NCBI GenBank assembly: GCA_013336525.1
Contig: JAAXTM010000005.1
Span: forward strand, 62,001 to 126,000
Origin: Geobacteraceae bacterium
Lineage (GTDB): Bacteria; Desulfobacterota; Desulfuromonadia; Geobacterales; Pseudopelobacteraceae
Reading direction: 5' to 3'
DNA: 64,000 nucleotides
The position numbers and the translations under genes are program-made. Positions 22,775-30,481 of this stretch are shown here, piece by piece (the first letter of the stretch is position 1; each line of letters begins with the position of its first letter). The notes beneath the pieces were generated by a model, which worked only from the letters and a program-made list of their open reading frames with translations, did not search any database and was not told the origin of the DNA.

Positions 22775-22803
22775 AGCTATCATATAATAACAACTGATGT
22801 CAA
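22775..22803 (-). promoter_or_regulatory. Possible promoter of the ATP synthase operon
   Basis: On the minus strand TTGACA (22803-22798) is followed after 17 bases by ATAGCT, a poor -10; the AT-rich TATTATATGAT lies between. It sits in the 130-base gap between parB and atpF'. The -35 is convincing and the -10 is not, so this is tentative. Confidence 0.3.
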
Positions 22804-22838
22804 CACATTTAACTGCAGTACAGTTTATTTATGCAGTC

Positions 22839-23693
22839 TCAAATATCCAACATATCGATAATGCGGGTTAATTCGTCAGAATCACTAAAATGGATTTCCA
22901 GACGTCCACCTTTCGACCCGACCTTGCGGATAGCAACCCGCGACTGGAAGCGTTTCTGAAGCTGTTCCTCCAGTGACGACATCAGCAGGTCCGGCTGCTG
23001 TAAGCGTTTCACCGGGGTTGGGTGAGGATTGACCTTCAACCTGCGCACCAGGTCTTCGGTAGCTCTTACACTCAATTGACGATGCAGTATCTCATGACGC
23101 GCTTTTTCAATCAGTTCAACGCTTTCAAGCGACAGCAGCGCACGGGCGTGCCCCATACTGAGCCGCTCCTCAACGATATCCCGCTGAATATCATCAGGCA
23201 GCTTGAGCAGACGTAATGCGTTCGTAACCGTTGTCCGGTTCTTGCCGACACGCCGCGCGACATCTTCCTGAGATATACTGAATTGCTCTACCAACGAGCG
23301 ATAGGCCACTGCTTCCTCAATAGCATTCAGATCCTGTCGCTGTATATTCTCGATCAGTGCAAGCTCCATAATAGCATCAGGAGTTGCCTCGCGGATAACA
23401 ACCGGTATTTCGTGTAAGCCGGCCTTCTGGGCAGCGCGCCAGCGCCGTTCACCGGCAATTATTTCATAGCCGTCATCCTTTTTGGTGACAACCAGCGGCT
23501 GAATGATCCCTTTTTCGCGGATTGATGCAGCCAACTCGTCCAACTTCTCCGGCGAAAAATGCTTGCGCGGCTGGTTCCGATTGGGACGTATTTTCTCAAT
23601 AGGACAGATAAAATAATTTTTTGACTCATCAACTGTTTCTGTAACCTGCAACAGCGCAGCCATCCCTTTGCCGAGGCCGCCTATTCTAGCCAT
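22839..23693 (-). CDS. parB: Chromosome partitioning protein ParB
   Basis: The 284-residue protein begins MARIGGLGKGMAALL. It has the ParB/Spo0J nuclease-fold domain with IRPNRNQPRKHF, the CTP-binding box GERRWRAAQ, and ENIQRQDLNAIEEA, then a helix-turn-helix (SQEDVARRVGKNRTTVTNALRLL) and a C-terminal dimerisation region. ParB loads at parS sites and slides as a CTP-dependent clamp to segregate the origin. The start at 23693 overlaps the parA stop by 8 bases. A longer reading to 23900 lies inside parA and is rejected. Confidence 0.95.
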   Translation of the reverse strand: MARIGGLGKGMAALLQVTETVDESKNYFICPIEKIRPNRNQPRKHFSPEKLDELAASIREKGIIQPLVVTKKDDGYEIIAGERRWRAAQKAGLHEIPVVIREATPDAIMELALIENIQRQDLNAIEEAVAYRSLVEQFSISQEDVARRVGKNRTTVTNALRLLKLPDDIQRDIVEERLSMGHARALLSLESVELIEKARHEILHRQLSVRATEDLVRRLKVNPHPTPVKRLQQPDLLMSSLEEQLQKRFQSRVAIRKVGSKGGRLEIHFSDSDELTRIIDMLDI

Positions 23694-24567
23694 TATGTTT
23701 CTCCCTCTGGATAATCTCGCGGGCCAACTGGAGATAGCTGGATGCACCGCGCGACGTGATGTCATAGTAAATGATCGGCTTGCCATGGCTTGGCGCTTCC
23801 GCAAGGCGTACGTTACGTGGAATGACCGACTCAAAAACCTGCCCGGGAAAGTGCGATCGGATTTCTTCGGCCACATCTTTGCTGAGATTGCCGCGCGCAT
23901 CGTACATAGTCAGAAGAATTCCTTCAATTGTCAGCTGAGGATTAACCATTTTCTGAATCAGCTTGATGGTCTGCAATATCTGGGAGAAACCCTCCATTGC
24001 ATAGAATTCGCACTGTAGCGGTATTAATACCGAGTCTGCTGCGGTCATGGCGTTAATCGTCAAAAGACTCAGCGATGGAGGGCAATCGATGATGATGTAG
24101 CTGTACTTTTCTTTCAGCGCAGACAGAACAAACTTCAGCTTATGCTCACGCCCGATCTCAGTTGCCAGTTCCAGCTCAGCGCCGGCAAGATCGGAGTTGG
24201 AGGGAATTATATGCAGGAAAGGATGGCCGGTATCTACGATCAATCCATACGGGTCAGCTTCATTTATCAAGGCGTCATACACCGTATGCTTCAATGACGC
24301 CTTATCAACACCAACGCCACTCGTCGCATTACCCTGCGGATCAATATCGATCAGCAAAGTCGGACGCTCTGCAGCAGCGAGACACGCGGCAAGATTTACC
24401 GCTGTGGTAGTTTTACCGACTCCACCCTTCTGGTTGGCGATACAGATTATTTTTGATTGTGGTTTCAAGGAAATTTGGCTCTTTTCAGTGGGCGTTTCGG
24501 ATGAATTATCTGGAACAACCGCCTCTAGCTTTTTGCGTGGGCGAGAATGTAGCACAGCTCTTTTCAA
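23686..24567 (-). CDS. parA: Chromosome partitioning ATPase ParA (Soj)
   Basis: The deviant Walker A KGGVGKTTTAVNLA, the switch DIDPQGNATSG and IIDCPPSLSLLTINAM identify a ParA/Soj ATPase that moves ParB-origin complexes along the nucleoid. The reading shown starts at TTG 24567 and gives 293 residues with an unusual N-terminal tail. A second TTG at 24468, with AAAGAG 10 bases upstream, gives about 260 residues beginning just before SKIICIANQKGG, closer to usual length. The sequence does not settle which is used, and neither start is ATG. Confidence 0.92.
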   Translation of the reverse strand: MKRAVLHSRPRKKLEAVVPDNSSETPTEKSQISLKPQSKIICIANQKGGVGKTTTAVNLAACLAAAERPTLLIDIDPQGNATSGVGVDKASLKHTVYDALINEADPYGLIVDTGHPFLHIIPSNSDLAGAELELATEIGREHKLKFVLSALKEKYSYIIIDCPPSLSLLTINAMTAADSVLIPLQCEFYAMEGFSQILQTIKLIQKMVNPQLTIEGILLTMYDARGNLSKDVAEEIRSHFPGQVFESVIPRNVRLAEAPSHGKPIIYYDITSRGASSYLQLAREIIQREKHNG

Positions 24568-24668
24568 TCGTCAAAGGAAAGACCGCAATCCCTCATAAAC
24601 AGGATAAGTGCGACAACGAAATATACTCTGCAATAAAACTGCTGAAAACAATTTCCAACTCACTAAAA

Positions 24669-24688
24669 AGGCGGGATCGTTCCCGCCT
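24669..24688 (-). terminator. Terminator after the exported-protein gene
   Basis: AGGCGGGA (24669-24676) and TCCCGCCT (24681-24688) form an 8-base stem with a TCGT loop. On the minus strand a run of T follows. It begins 6 bases after the stop of the gene at 24694-26148. Confidence 0.8.
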
Positions 24689-24693
24689 CCTGT

Positions 24694-26148
24694 CTACTCA
24701 ACTTTTTTGATCGCCAGCGATGATGCCCCACGGGTCGAAATTCCGGGACGCTGAACAGTTTGCAGAATCAGCAGCTCATTGCGCGCCTCATCAAATAGGT
24801 AATCAGGCATGTAGTTCTGGGTATCCTTGGTACGCCATTTTTCATCCAGGCTTGAACCATTCCAGGCCAGGCAATAGACAGCCCCTTTCTTGTACGAACG
24901 GGCATCACCAATCACAAAGAAGCCATCGTTTTTGCCAACCAGAACCTCACCCTTGCTTGTAACCTGTACACGCTGGTTCATGAATATAGTGCGAAACTTG
25001 TTGCCTGTTGTACGCACATCGGCATCCTCTTTTTGAAAGGACAGCTCTGACCCACCAAACTTGTCGTTACTGCGCCACAGCTCATTCAGGCCCTGATCGT
25101 AAACGATCAGATAACCATCAGGATTGATGGCAACAGTAAAGATCTTGCCATCACGATCGCACAACTGGTTAAAGCTGTACAGGTCACCGTAGCGCGGCAT
25201 TTTGATCGGGTTTTTAACGGTAATGTTTGAGCTGTTACGAGTCGCTTCATAAACATCGCCATAGAAATCGGCATCACGCCCCATGCTCTGAGCGTACAGC
25301 TTTCTTGCTGCACCTGCCAGACTGATGGAACGAAAGAAATATGGCAGGTTTTCCGCAACCTGAACCAGCTTGTCCCCTTTTACCTGCCAGACCTGCGAGG
25401 CAAGCTCATCAGAACGAATGATGGTTACGTAAATATCCAGACCACCGTCGCCGGCTTCAATTGTATCCAATGAAATAATCTTTTCGCTGGTCCTCATCTC
25501 CGTTTCTGCCACCAGCTTCATATCTTTCCCCTGGCGGTAATAAGAGAGGCGGCGATTCTCAGCCAGAAATATCTCGCGACCGCCATCAGGCAGGTTTTTT
25601 CCTGTAGCGATTAGATTGGCGGCACCTTCCAGGCGCTTGCTCAGCCAACCGCCAACAGCACCCTGTTCCTGCTCGCGTGGCTTGATAAATTCTCCTACCG
25701 GCACAGGGCGCACCAACTGCTCGTTTTTGATGATACCGGAAGCGGCAGGAGCGGCAGGGTACATCTTCACCAACTCAGCAGATAATTTATCGGCCAGCTT
25801 TCCAACAGCCGGTATCAGCTCATCCTGACTTTCCCCCTGCACAAAAGCACGGGTCAGCGTCTTGCCGGCAGAGGTTTTTGCTATGGCATCGAGGCTGAAT
25901 ATTTTTCCGATCGTGACATACGTACCGGCCACCACCACATCTGCCTCGGATATGCTGCCCACCGCAACAATAGCGTCACCGTTCAAACGGGACGCCAACA
26001 GGGTCTGCAGCAGCGGCTTCATCTCGTCCTTATTCTGCCCACCGGCAGCAGTCATTTCCACAACAAACACCCGTAGCGGGGCGGCAAAAGCGGGCATGGC
26101 TGTCAGCCATGCGATCAGGACGACAAGCAGTGCAATCAGTTTTTTCAT
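24694..26148 (-). CDS. Exported protein, FlgO/TolB-like N-terminus and propeller-like C-terminus
   Basis: The 484-residue protein has a clear signal peptide (MKKLIALLVVLIAWLTAMPAFAA). Residues about 25-130 (FVVEMTAAGGQNKDEMKPLL, ISEADVVVAGTYVTIG) resemble the FlgO/TolB N-terminal-like domain seen in envelope proteins. The rest (170-480) is beta-rich, with recurring hydrophobic strand patterns and aromatic/Asp turns suggesting FG-GAP or VCBS-type propeller blades, though no strict repeat was confirmed. It probably acts in the periplasm or outer membrane; the role is unknown. It lies 114 bases downstream of the porin, but a terminator separates them. Confidence 0.65.
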   Translation of the reverse strand: MKKLIALLVVLIAWLTAMPAFAAPLRVFVVEMTAAGGQNKDEMKPLLQTLLASRLNGDAIVAVGSISEADVVVAGTYVTIGKIFSLDAIAKTSAGKTLTRAFVQGESQDELIPAVGKLADKLSAELVKMYPAAPAASGIIKNEQLVRPVPVGEFIKPREQEQGAVGGWLSKRLEGAANLIATGKNLPDGGREIFLAENRRLSYYRQGKDMKLVAETEMRTSEKIISLDTIEAGDGGLDIYVTIIRSDELASQVWQVKGDKLVQVAENLPYFFRSISLAGAARKLYAQSMGRDADFYGDVYEATRNSSNITVKNPIKMPRYGDLYSFNQLCDRDGKIFTVAINPDGYLIVYDQGLNELWRSNDKFGGSELSFQKEDADVRTTGNKFRTIFMNQRVQVTSKGEVLVGKNDGFFVIGDARSYKKGAVYCLAWNGSSLDEKWRTKDTQNYMPDYLFDEARNELLILQTVQRPGISTRGASSLAIKKVE

Positions 26149-26212
26149 GGTACCTCCACAACCGTTTTATATTCCGGTGAAGTATCTCAGAAGCCGACCG
26201 GAAAGTCAAAAA

Positions 26213-26236
26213 AAGGGCGGGATTTCTCCCGCCCTT
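26213..26236 (-). terminator. Terminator of the porin gene
   Basis: AAGGGCGGGA (26213-26222) and TCCCGCCCTT (26227-26236) form a perfect 10-base stem with a TTTC loop. On the minus strand seven or more T residues follow. It lies 26 bases after the porin stop and suits a highly expressed gene. Confidence 0.9.
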
Positions 26237-26262
26237 CGAGGGTACTGCAACAAGCAGATTAC

Positions 26263-27636
26263 TTAGAAGCTGTATTTTGCGTGGAGACGTACACTGTAGG
26301 GAGCCGCCGGATCCTTACCAGCAACACCTGATGCTGTGTCGCTGTAAAGACCACCGAGCATCATGTAGGCAGCCTGTGCTGCCAGTGTCAGATTGCTGTA
26401 CAGCTTGTAGCCTGTTTCAACATTAAGCTCTGCGCCCATGAGGTCAGCACGACGAGCTGTTTCACCGGAAGCAGGAGTCCAGGCAAGACCCAAATTGCCG
26501 TTAGCATACAGTTTTTCGGTCAGCTTCGCATCATAACCCATGGTCAGCAGAGCGATATTGGTAACGTTACGACGTACATAACGATCAGTGCTGCTAGGGC
26601 TGTTGCCAGTATTACGTGCAAGAATCATCATCCCGCTTTCATTGTAGCTGTTAACAGAAGAAGTAACCCACCCTTTGTAGCTACGGGCGTTAGCACTGTT
26701 ATTGCCAGAGGTAAAGAGGAAAGCGGTTTTGGCTGTACCGGGACCGACTGCCATCTTGGCAGCAACGTTGGCAGCATAGCCATGGAACTTTCTGCTGGCC
26801 GTACCAACAAAGTTTTTCTGATGACCAGCCTGCATGGCAGCAAAACCACTCAGACTAATCCCAGCAAGTTTTGTCTCGCCGCTCAGGGCTAATGTGCTCA
26901 ACAGAATGTCCTGATTAAGTGTGTGTGCAGGCAAAGAGGATGCACCAGTAGTGCCATAATCAGCAAGGAAGTAGTAAGATAACGCTGCCTTGGTGTCCTT
27001 GTTTATTGCGAAGGTGTTGTCCAACATGAACAGGTCTTTGTCAGCACCGCCAAGGCGGGTGGATGAACCAGTCGTGCCAGCATCATCAGCAAAACGTGTA
27101 AAGCCAGCGCCCAGAGTGTATGCACCCATTGTTGTTTTGGTCATAATGGCCGGAATATCTGCATCGATAAAGAGACCCTTGATGGTATCTTTGTAAGGCT
27201 GGATGCCGAGCTTTGTATTGAAGTTTTTGCCAACATTGAAGTCCAGATAAACATGCTTTGTCACGAGGGACAGGCCGTCAGCATCCAGATCGCTACCGCT
27301 AAGATCGGCTCCTGACTTTGTAGCACCGGCTGCCGTTACAGTGTTAATATTGCCGAAACGGTTGTTGATTTCAAACTGTGTAACCATCTTGAGATCGTCG
27401 CTTGCCTTGGCAATATACTGAAGGCGGGCGCGCTGCTCAATGTAGTTGTTCATCTGCTTCTTTTCTGCGGTATTAGCAATGGCAAAATCGCCTGAGCCGC
27501 CATCCTGAAAGTTGGAAAATGTTGTGTTGAAGTTTAACAGGCCGTGGAACTCGTTCTCAAATGCCATTGCCGGTACGGAGATAGCGGCGAGTGCACCTGC
27601 TGCTGTTGCGATTGCTACTGTTTTTTTAAAAGTCAT
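26263..27636 (-). CDS. Outer membrane porin, OmpJ-like
   Basis: The 457-residue protein has a signal peptide (KKTVAIATAAGALAAISVPAMAF) followed by ENEFHGLLNFN, the N-terminal style of Geobacter OmpJ-type porins. It is rich in alternating amphipathic strands and ends VRLHAKYSF, a C-terminal aromatic suited to beta-barrel assembly. OmpJ is an abundant outer membrane protein needed for normal metal reduction in Geobacter sulfurreducens, where I recall it near methylmalonyl-CoA genes as here. GGAGGAA precedes the ATG. Porin identity is firm; OmpJ orthology is inferred. Confidence 0.85.
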   Translation of the reverse strand: MTFKKTVAIATAAGALAAISVPAMAFENEFHGLLNFNTTFSNFQDGGSGDFAIANTAEKKQMNNYIEQRARLQYIAKASDDLKMVTQFEINNRFGNINTVTAAGATKSGADLSGSDLDADGLSLVTKHVYLDFNVGKNFNTKLGIQPYKDTIKGLFIDADIPAIMTKTTMGAYTLGAGFTRFADDAGTTGSSTRLGGADKDLFMLDNTFAINKDTKAALSYYFLADYGTTGASSLPAHTLNQDILLSTLALSGETKLAGISLSGFAAMQAGHQKNFVGTASRKFHGYAANVAAKMAVGPGTAKTAFLFTSGNNSANARSYKGWVTSSVNSYNESGMMILARNTGNSPSSTDRYVRRNVTNIALLTMGYDAKLTEKLYANGNLGLAWTPASGETARRADLMGAELNVETGYKLYSNLTLAAQAAYMMLGGLYSDTASGVAGKDPAAPYSVRLHAKYSF

Positions 27637-28095
27637 GTGTGTTCCTCCAATTTTATGATAGTTGTTTATACAACTTCGGTTAACGTACTGTCAGATTAGT
27701 ATTGATGCCGCTGCTCACCACCTTTCGGAGTAGATTTGGCCTGAACTTCTCAAACAACATCGCCATCAGATTTATAAGTACTCTTTAAACACAAATACCC
27801 TTAAACACCCGGCTAAAAAAGGGTGCTTAAAGGTACAATGCTGCTCTGCAAATATTTTTAATTTCTGAAACGTTCACAGTGTGTTTCGCTCCCGGTCGTT
27901 GCTGCCAGCAGATGCTGGTTCTCAGTAATTATAATCGGTTAGCTACTTTGTAGGTTCGTTTGTTTCAGCAGTCGTTCTATTTGAGTGGCCAAAATATACT
28001 ACAAATCAAACATAAGTCAACACAAAATGCATAATTTATGGCTGATTATCCAAATAATAGAACAACAGATTATTTTTTCTATGCGTTTCAGAGGA
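27637..28095 (-). other. 459-base non-coding region upstream of the porin
   Basis: No open reading frame with family-like content or a ribosome site is visible. The region has a candidate promoter at its distal end (27993-28020), a short hairpin CCAGCA/TGCTGG (27904-27917), a CTACAAAGTAG hairpin near 27943-27953, and CACCC/GGGTG arms near 27807-27825. If the distal promoter is used, the porin mRNA has a leader of about 350 bases. I looked for a c-di-GMP or other known riboswitch core and found none. Confidence 0.5.
27993..28020 (-). promoter_or_regulatory. Candidate promoter far upstream of the porin
   Basis: On the minus strand TTGACT (28020-28015) and TATATT (27998-27993) are separated by 16 bases, a good sigma-70 match. 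It points toward the porin and would start transcription near 27986. It lies in very AT-rich sequence, where chance matches are common. Confidence 0.5.
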
Positions 28096-28500
28096 TCAGT
28101 GCCCCGCCTGGCACAACTCAGTCAACACACCACCACTGCTCTTCGGATGTATAAACGCGATGCGCGTACCATGCGCTCCGTGGCGCGGCTTCTCATCTAT
28201 CATACGGGCACCATCGGCAAGCAGCTTGGCAATTGCCACTTCAATATCCGCAACTTCATAAGCTATATGGTGGATACCGGCCCCGTTTTTTTCGATAAAT
28301 CTGGCAACCGGACTTTCATCTGAAGTTGGCTCCAGCAACTCTATCATTGATTCACCAACTTGCAACATGGCGACCCGTACTTTTTGTTCGGCAACTTCCT
28401 CAATTCCCGAGAATGCCATGCCGAGGCAGTCGCGGTAGAACGGAATGGCATCGTTAAGTGATTTCACGGCGATACCAATGTGGTTTATTTTTGTTAGCAT
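28096..28500 (-). CDS. mce: Methylmalonyl-CoA epimerase
   Basis: The 134-residue glyoxalase/VOC-fold protein begins MLTKINHIGIAVKSLNDAIPFYRD and contains the metal-ligand context ISH/GIHHIAYEV and a late glutamate (FIHPKSSGGVLTEL). The enzyme interconverts (2S)- and (2R)-methylmalonyl-CoA between the carboxylase and the mutase. The start at 28500 follows GGGGAAG; an in-frame start at 28521 lacks a site. It lies 68 bases downstream of the mutase gene on the same strand. Confidence 0.93.
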   Translation of the reverse strand: MLTKINHIGIAVKSLNDAIPFYRDCLGMAFSGIEEVAEQKVRVAMLQVGESMIELLEPTSDESPVARFIEKNGAGIHHIAYEVADIEVAIAKLLADGARMIDEKPRHGAHGTRIAFIHPKSSGGVLTELCQAGH

Positions 28501-28568
28501 CGAAACTTCCCCATAATACACATTTATTCTTAAGATCAGGTTACAGAGTCGTACCTTTTATGAAACAA

Positions 28569-30221
28569 TTACAGCACAACCGTCTCGGTATGCTTCCCGA
28601 ATACATCTCTAAAAACATCAGCAATTTCACCTAGTGTGGCATAGGCTTTAACAGCTGTCAGAATATGAGGCATCAGGTTATCTGTGCCTTTGGCAGCTAT
28701 TTCTAACCCTGCCAGTGCCGCTTTTACCGCCGCGGCATCACGCCCGCCTTTCATCGCTGTCAATGACGCTTTCTGGGATATCTCCACCGCTTCCTTGACT
28801 TTGAGCAGGCCGGTCGGAGGCGGCTCCTGCACGGTGAATTTGTTGACGCCGACGATGATCAGCTCATCCTTCTCAATAGCCTTCTGATACGCGTAGGCAG
28901 AATCCTGAATCTCCTTCTGCTGGAAACCGCGTGAGATAGCTTCTACAGCACCCCCCAACTTGTCGATTTTGTCGATGTATTCAAGAGCGGCTTTTTCGAT
29001 CTGGTCAGTCAGTGATTCAACAAGGAATGAACCGGCAAGAGGGTCGATACTGTCTGCAGCACCGGACTCGTAGGCAATGACCTGCTGAGTACGCAGGGCT
29101 ATGCGGACCGACTCTTCGGTGGGAAGCGCCAGCGCTTCGTCGCGGGAGTTGGTATGCAGCGACTGGGTGCCGCCGAGAACGGCGGACAGCGCCTGAATGG
29201 TGACGCGCATGATGTTGTTGTCCGGCTGCTGGGCGGTGAGGGTGCAGCCGGCGGTCTGGGTGTGGAAACGGAGCATCAGCGATTTAGGGTCTTTCGCATT
29301 AAAACGCTCCTTCATGATTTTTGCCCAGATGCGGCGGGCAGCGCGGAACTTGGCAACTTCTTCGAAGAGGTTGTTGTGGGCGTTGAAGAAGAAGGCGAGG
29401 CGCGGGGCAAATTCATCAACTTCGAGGCCGGCCTTGATGGCGGCATCAACATAGGCGATGCCGTCAGCCAGGGTGAAGGCAACTTCCTGAACAGCACTGG
29501 AACCGGCTTCACGGATGTGGTAGCCGGAGATGGAGATAGTGTTCCACTTTGGGACATTGTCTTTACAGTAGGCAAAGATGTCGGTGATGATTCTCATCGA
29601 TTCTTTTGGCGGATAGATGTAGGTGCCGCGGGCCATGTACTCTTTGAGGATATCATTCTGAATTGTGCCGGAAATCTTGTCTGCAGAAACACCCTGTTTT
29701 TCGGCAACGGCGATGTACATGCAGAGCAGGATAGCGGCAGTGGAGTTGATCGTCATAGAGGTGGAAACCTTGTCGAGCGGAATACCGTCGAACAGTATTT
29801 CCATATCGGCCAGCGAATCGATTGCCACGCCGACTTTGCCGACTTCACCGAGGCTCATACCGGCATCGGAGTCATACCCCATCTGCGTCGGCAGGTCAAA
29901 AGCGATTGAAAGCCCGGTCTGGCCGGCAGAGAGCAAGTATTTGTATCGTTCGTTGGATTCCTTGGCGGTACCGAATCCGGCATACTGGCGCATGGTCCAG
30001 AAGCGACCGCGATACATGGTCGGCTGAACACCGCGTGTATATGGATATTCGCCCGGAAGTCCCAGCTGTTCGTCATAACCGGGGTAGTCGAAACCGGGGG
30101 TGAAACAGCGCTCCATCTCTAGGCTGGAAGAGGTCAGGAACTTTTCCATCCGCTCGGGTGACTTGGCAAGTCCTTTGGCTACTTTTTCATTCCATTTCTG
30201 CTTGCTGTCGCTGATGCTCAT
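28569..30221 (-). CDS. Methylmalonyl-CoA mutase, large (catalytic) subunit
   Basis: The 550-residue protein covers only the TIM-barrel substrate domain of the mutase ([71 protein letters not shown]). Tyr80 (RQYAGF) and Arg198 (EYMARG) are the pair that marks methylmalonyl-CoA mutase; isobutyryl-CoA mutase has Phe and Gln there. The cobalamin-binding domain is absent and no small subunit is adjacent, so B12 must be supplied by a protein encoded elsewhere. It links propionyl-CoA and succinyl-CoA metabolism. Confidence 0.93.
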   Translation of the reverse strand: MSISDSKQKWNEKVAKGLAKSPERMEKFLTSSSLEMERCFTPGFDYPGYDEQLGLPGEYPYTRGVQPTMYRGRFWTMRQYAGFGTAKESNERYKYLLSAGQTGLSIAFDLPTQMGYDSDAGMSLGEVGKVGVAIDSLADMEILFDGIPLDKVSTSMTINSTAAILLCMYIAVAEKQGVSADKISGTIQNDILKEYMARGTYIYPPKESMRIITDIFAYCKDNVPKWNTISISGYHIREAGSSAVQEVAFTLADGIAYVDAAIKAGLEVDEFAPRLAFFFNAHNNLFEEVAKFRAARRIWAKIMKERFNAKDPKSLMLRFHTQTAGCTLTAQQPDNNIMRVTIQALSAVLGGTQSLHTNSRDEALALPTEESVRIALRTQQVIAYESGAADSIDPLAGSFLVESLTDQIEKAALEYIDKIDKLGGAVEAISRGFQQKEIQDSAYAYQKAIEKDELIIVGVNKFTVQEPPPTGLLKVKEAVEISQKASLTAMKGGRDAAAVKAALAGLEIAAKGTDNLMPHILTAVKAYATLGEIADVFRDVFGKHTETVVL

Positions 30222-30264
30222 CTATGACTCCTTTTACATGGTTTATCTCATCAAAAAACGATTT

Positions 30265-30404
30265 ATAACACGGAGGACACTGAGAAGACCAAGATCAAAA
30301 TCTTAAATCCTTTGAGTTAAGCAAGATCAGAAGTTTAAAACCATTTTAAAAACAAGAATGACCTTGTTTTGACTTTCACCGTGTACTCCGTTCCTCCGTG
30401 TTAT
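30265..30404. repeat. Dispersed inverted-repeat element, copy 1
   Basis: The left arm at 30265-30300 contains ATAACACGGAGGACACTGAG and the right arm at 30367-30404 ends CTCCGTTCCTCCGTGTTAT. The reverse complement of the right arm matches the left arm of copy 2 (41107-41144) at nearly every position (AACACGGAGG, then ACGGAGTACACGG, then GAAAGTCAAAA). The element sits between mutase and carboxylase genes. Similar ACGGAGG-type palindromes are dispersed in many bacterial genomes; their function is unknown. Confidence 0.75.
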
Positions 30405-30417
30405 TCAAATGCAGTAA

Positions 30418-30455
30418 AAGGCCAGGGGAGAAGTAATACTCCCCGCCCTGGCCTT
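30418..30455 (-). terminator. Terminator after the biotin carboxylase gene
   Basis: AAGGCCAGGG (30418-30427) pairs with CCCTGGCCTT (30446-30455), with a further partly paired GGAG/CTCC inside. On the minus strand TTTT follows. It begins 27 bases after the stop at 30482 and should separate the carboxylase genes from the mutase gene. Confidence 0.8.
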
Positions 30456-30481
30456 AATTTATAAATCTATAATCCGTATTT

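Noticed and set aside
23694-23900. Longer start for parB
   Set aside because: The extension lies inside parA in another frame and does not resemble ParB; the start at 23693 gives the usual GLGKG terminus.
27637-28095. Possible c-di-GMP riboswitch before the porin
   Set aside because: I looked for the conserved riboswitch core with its paired receptor on the minus strand and did not find it; only short unrelated hairpins are present.
29154-29909. 251-residue plus-strand open frame inside the mutase gene
   Set aside because: It is a Gly/Glu/Val-rich shadow of the mutase coding strand, without homology features.
30265-30404. CRISPR-like array from repeated CGGAGG units
   Set aside because: The units are imperfect and form one palindrome, with no regular spacers and no cas genes.
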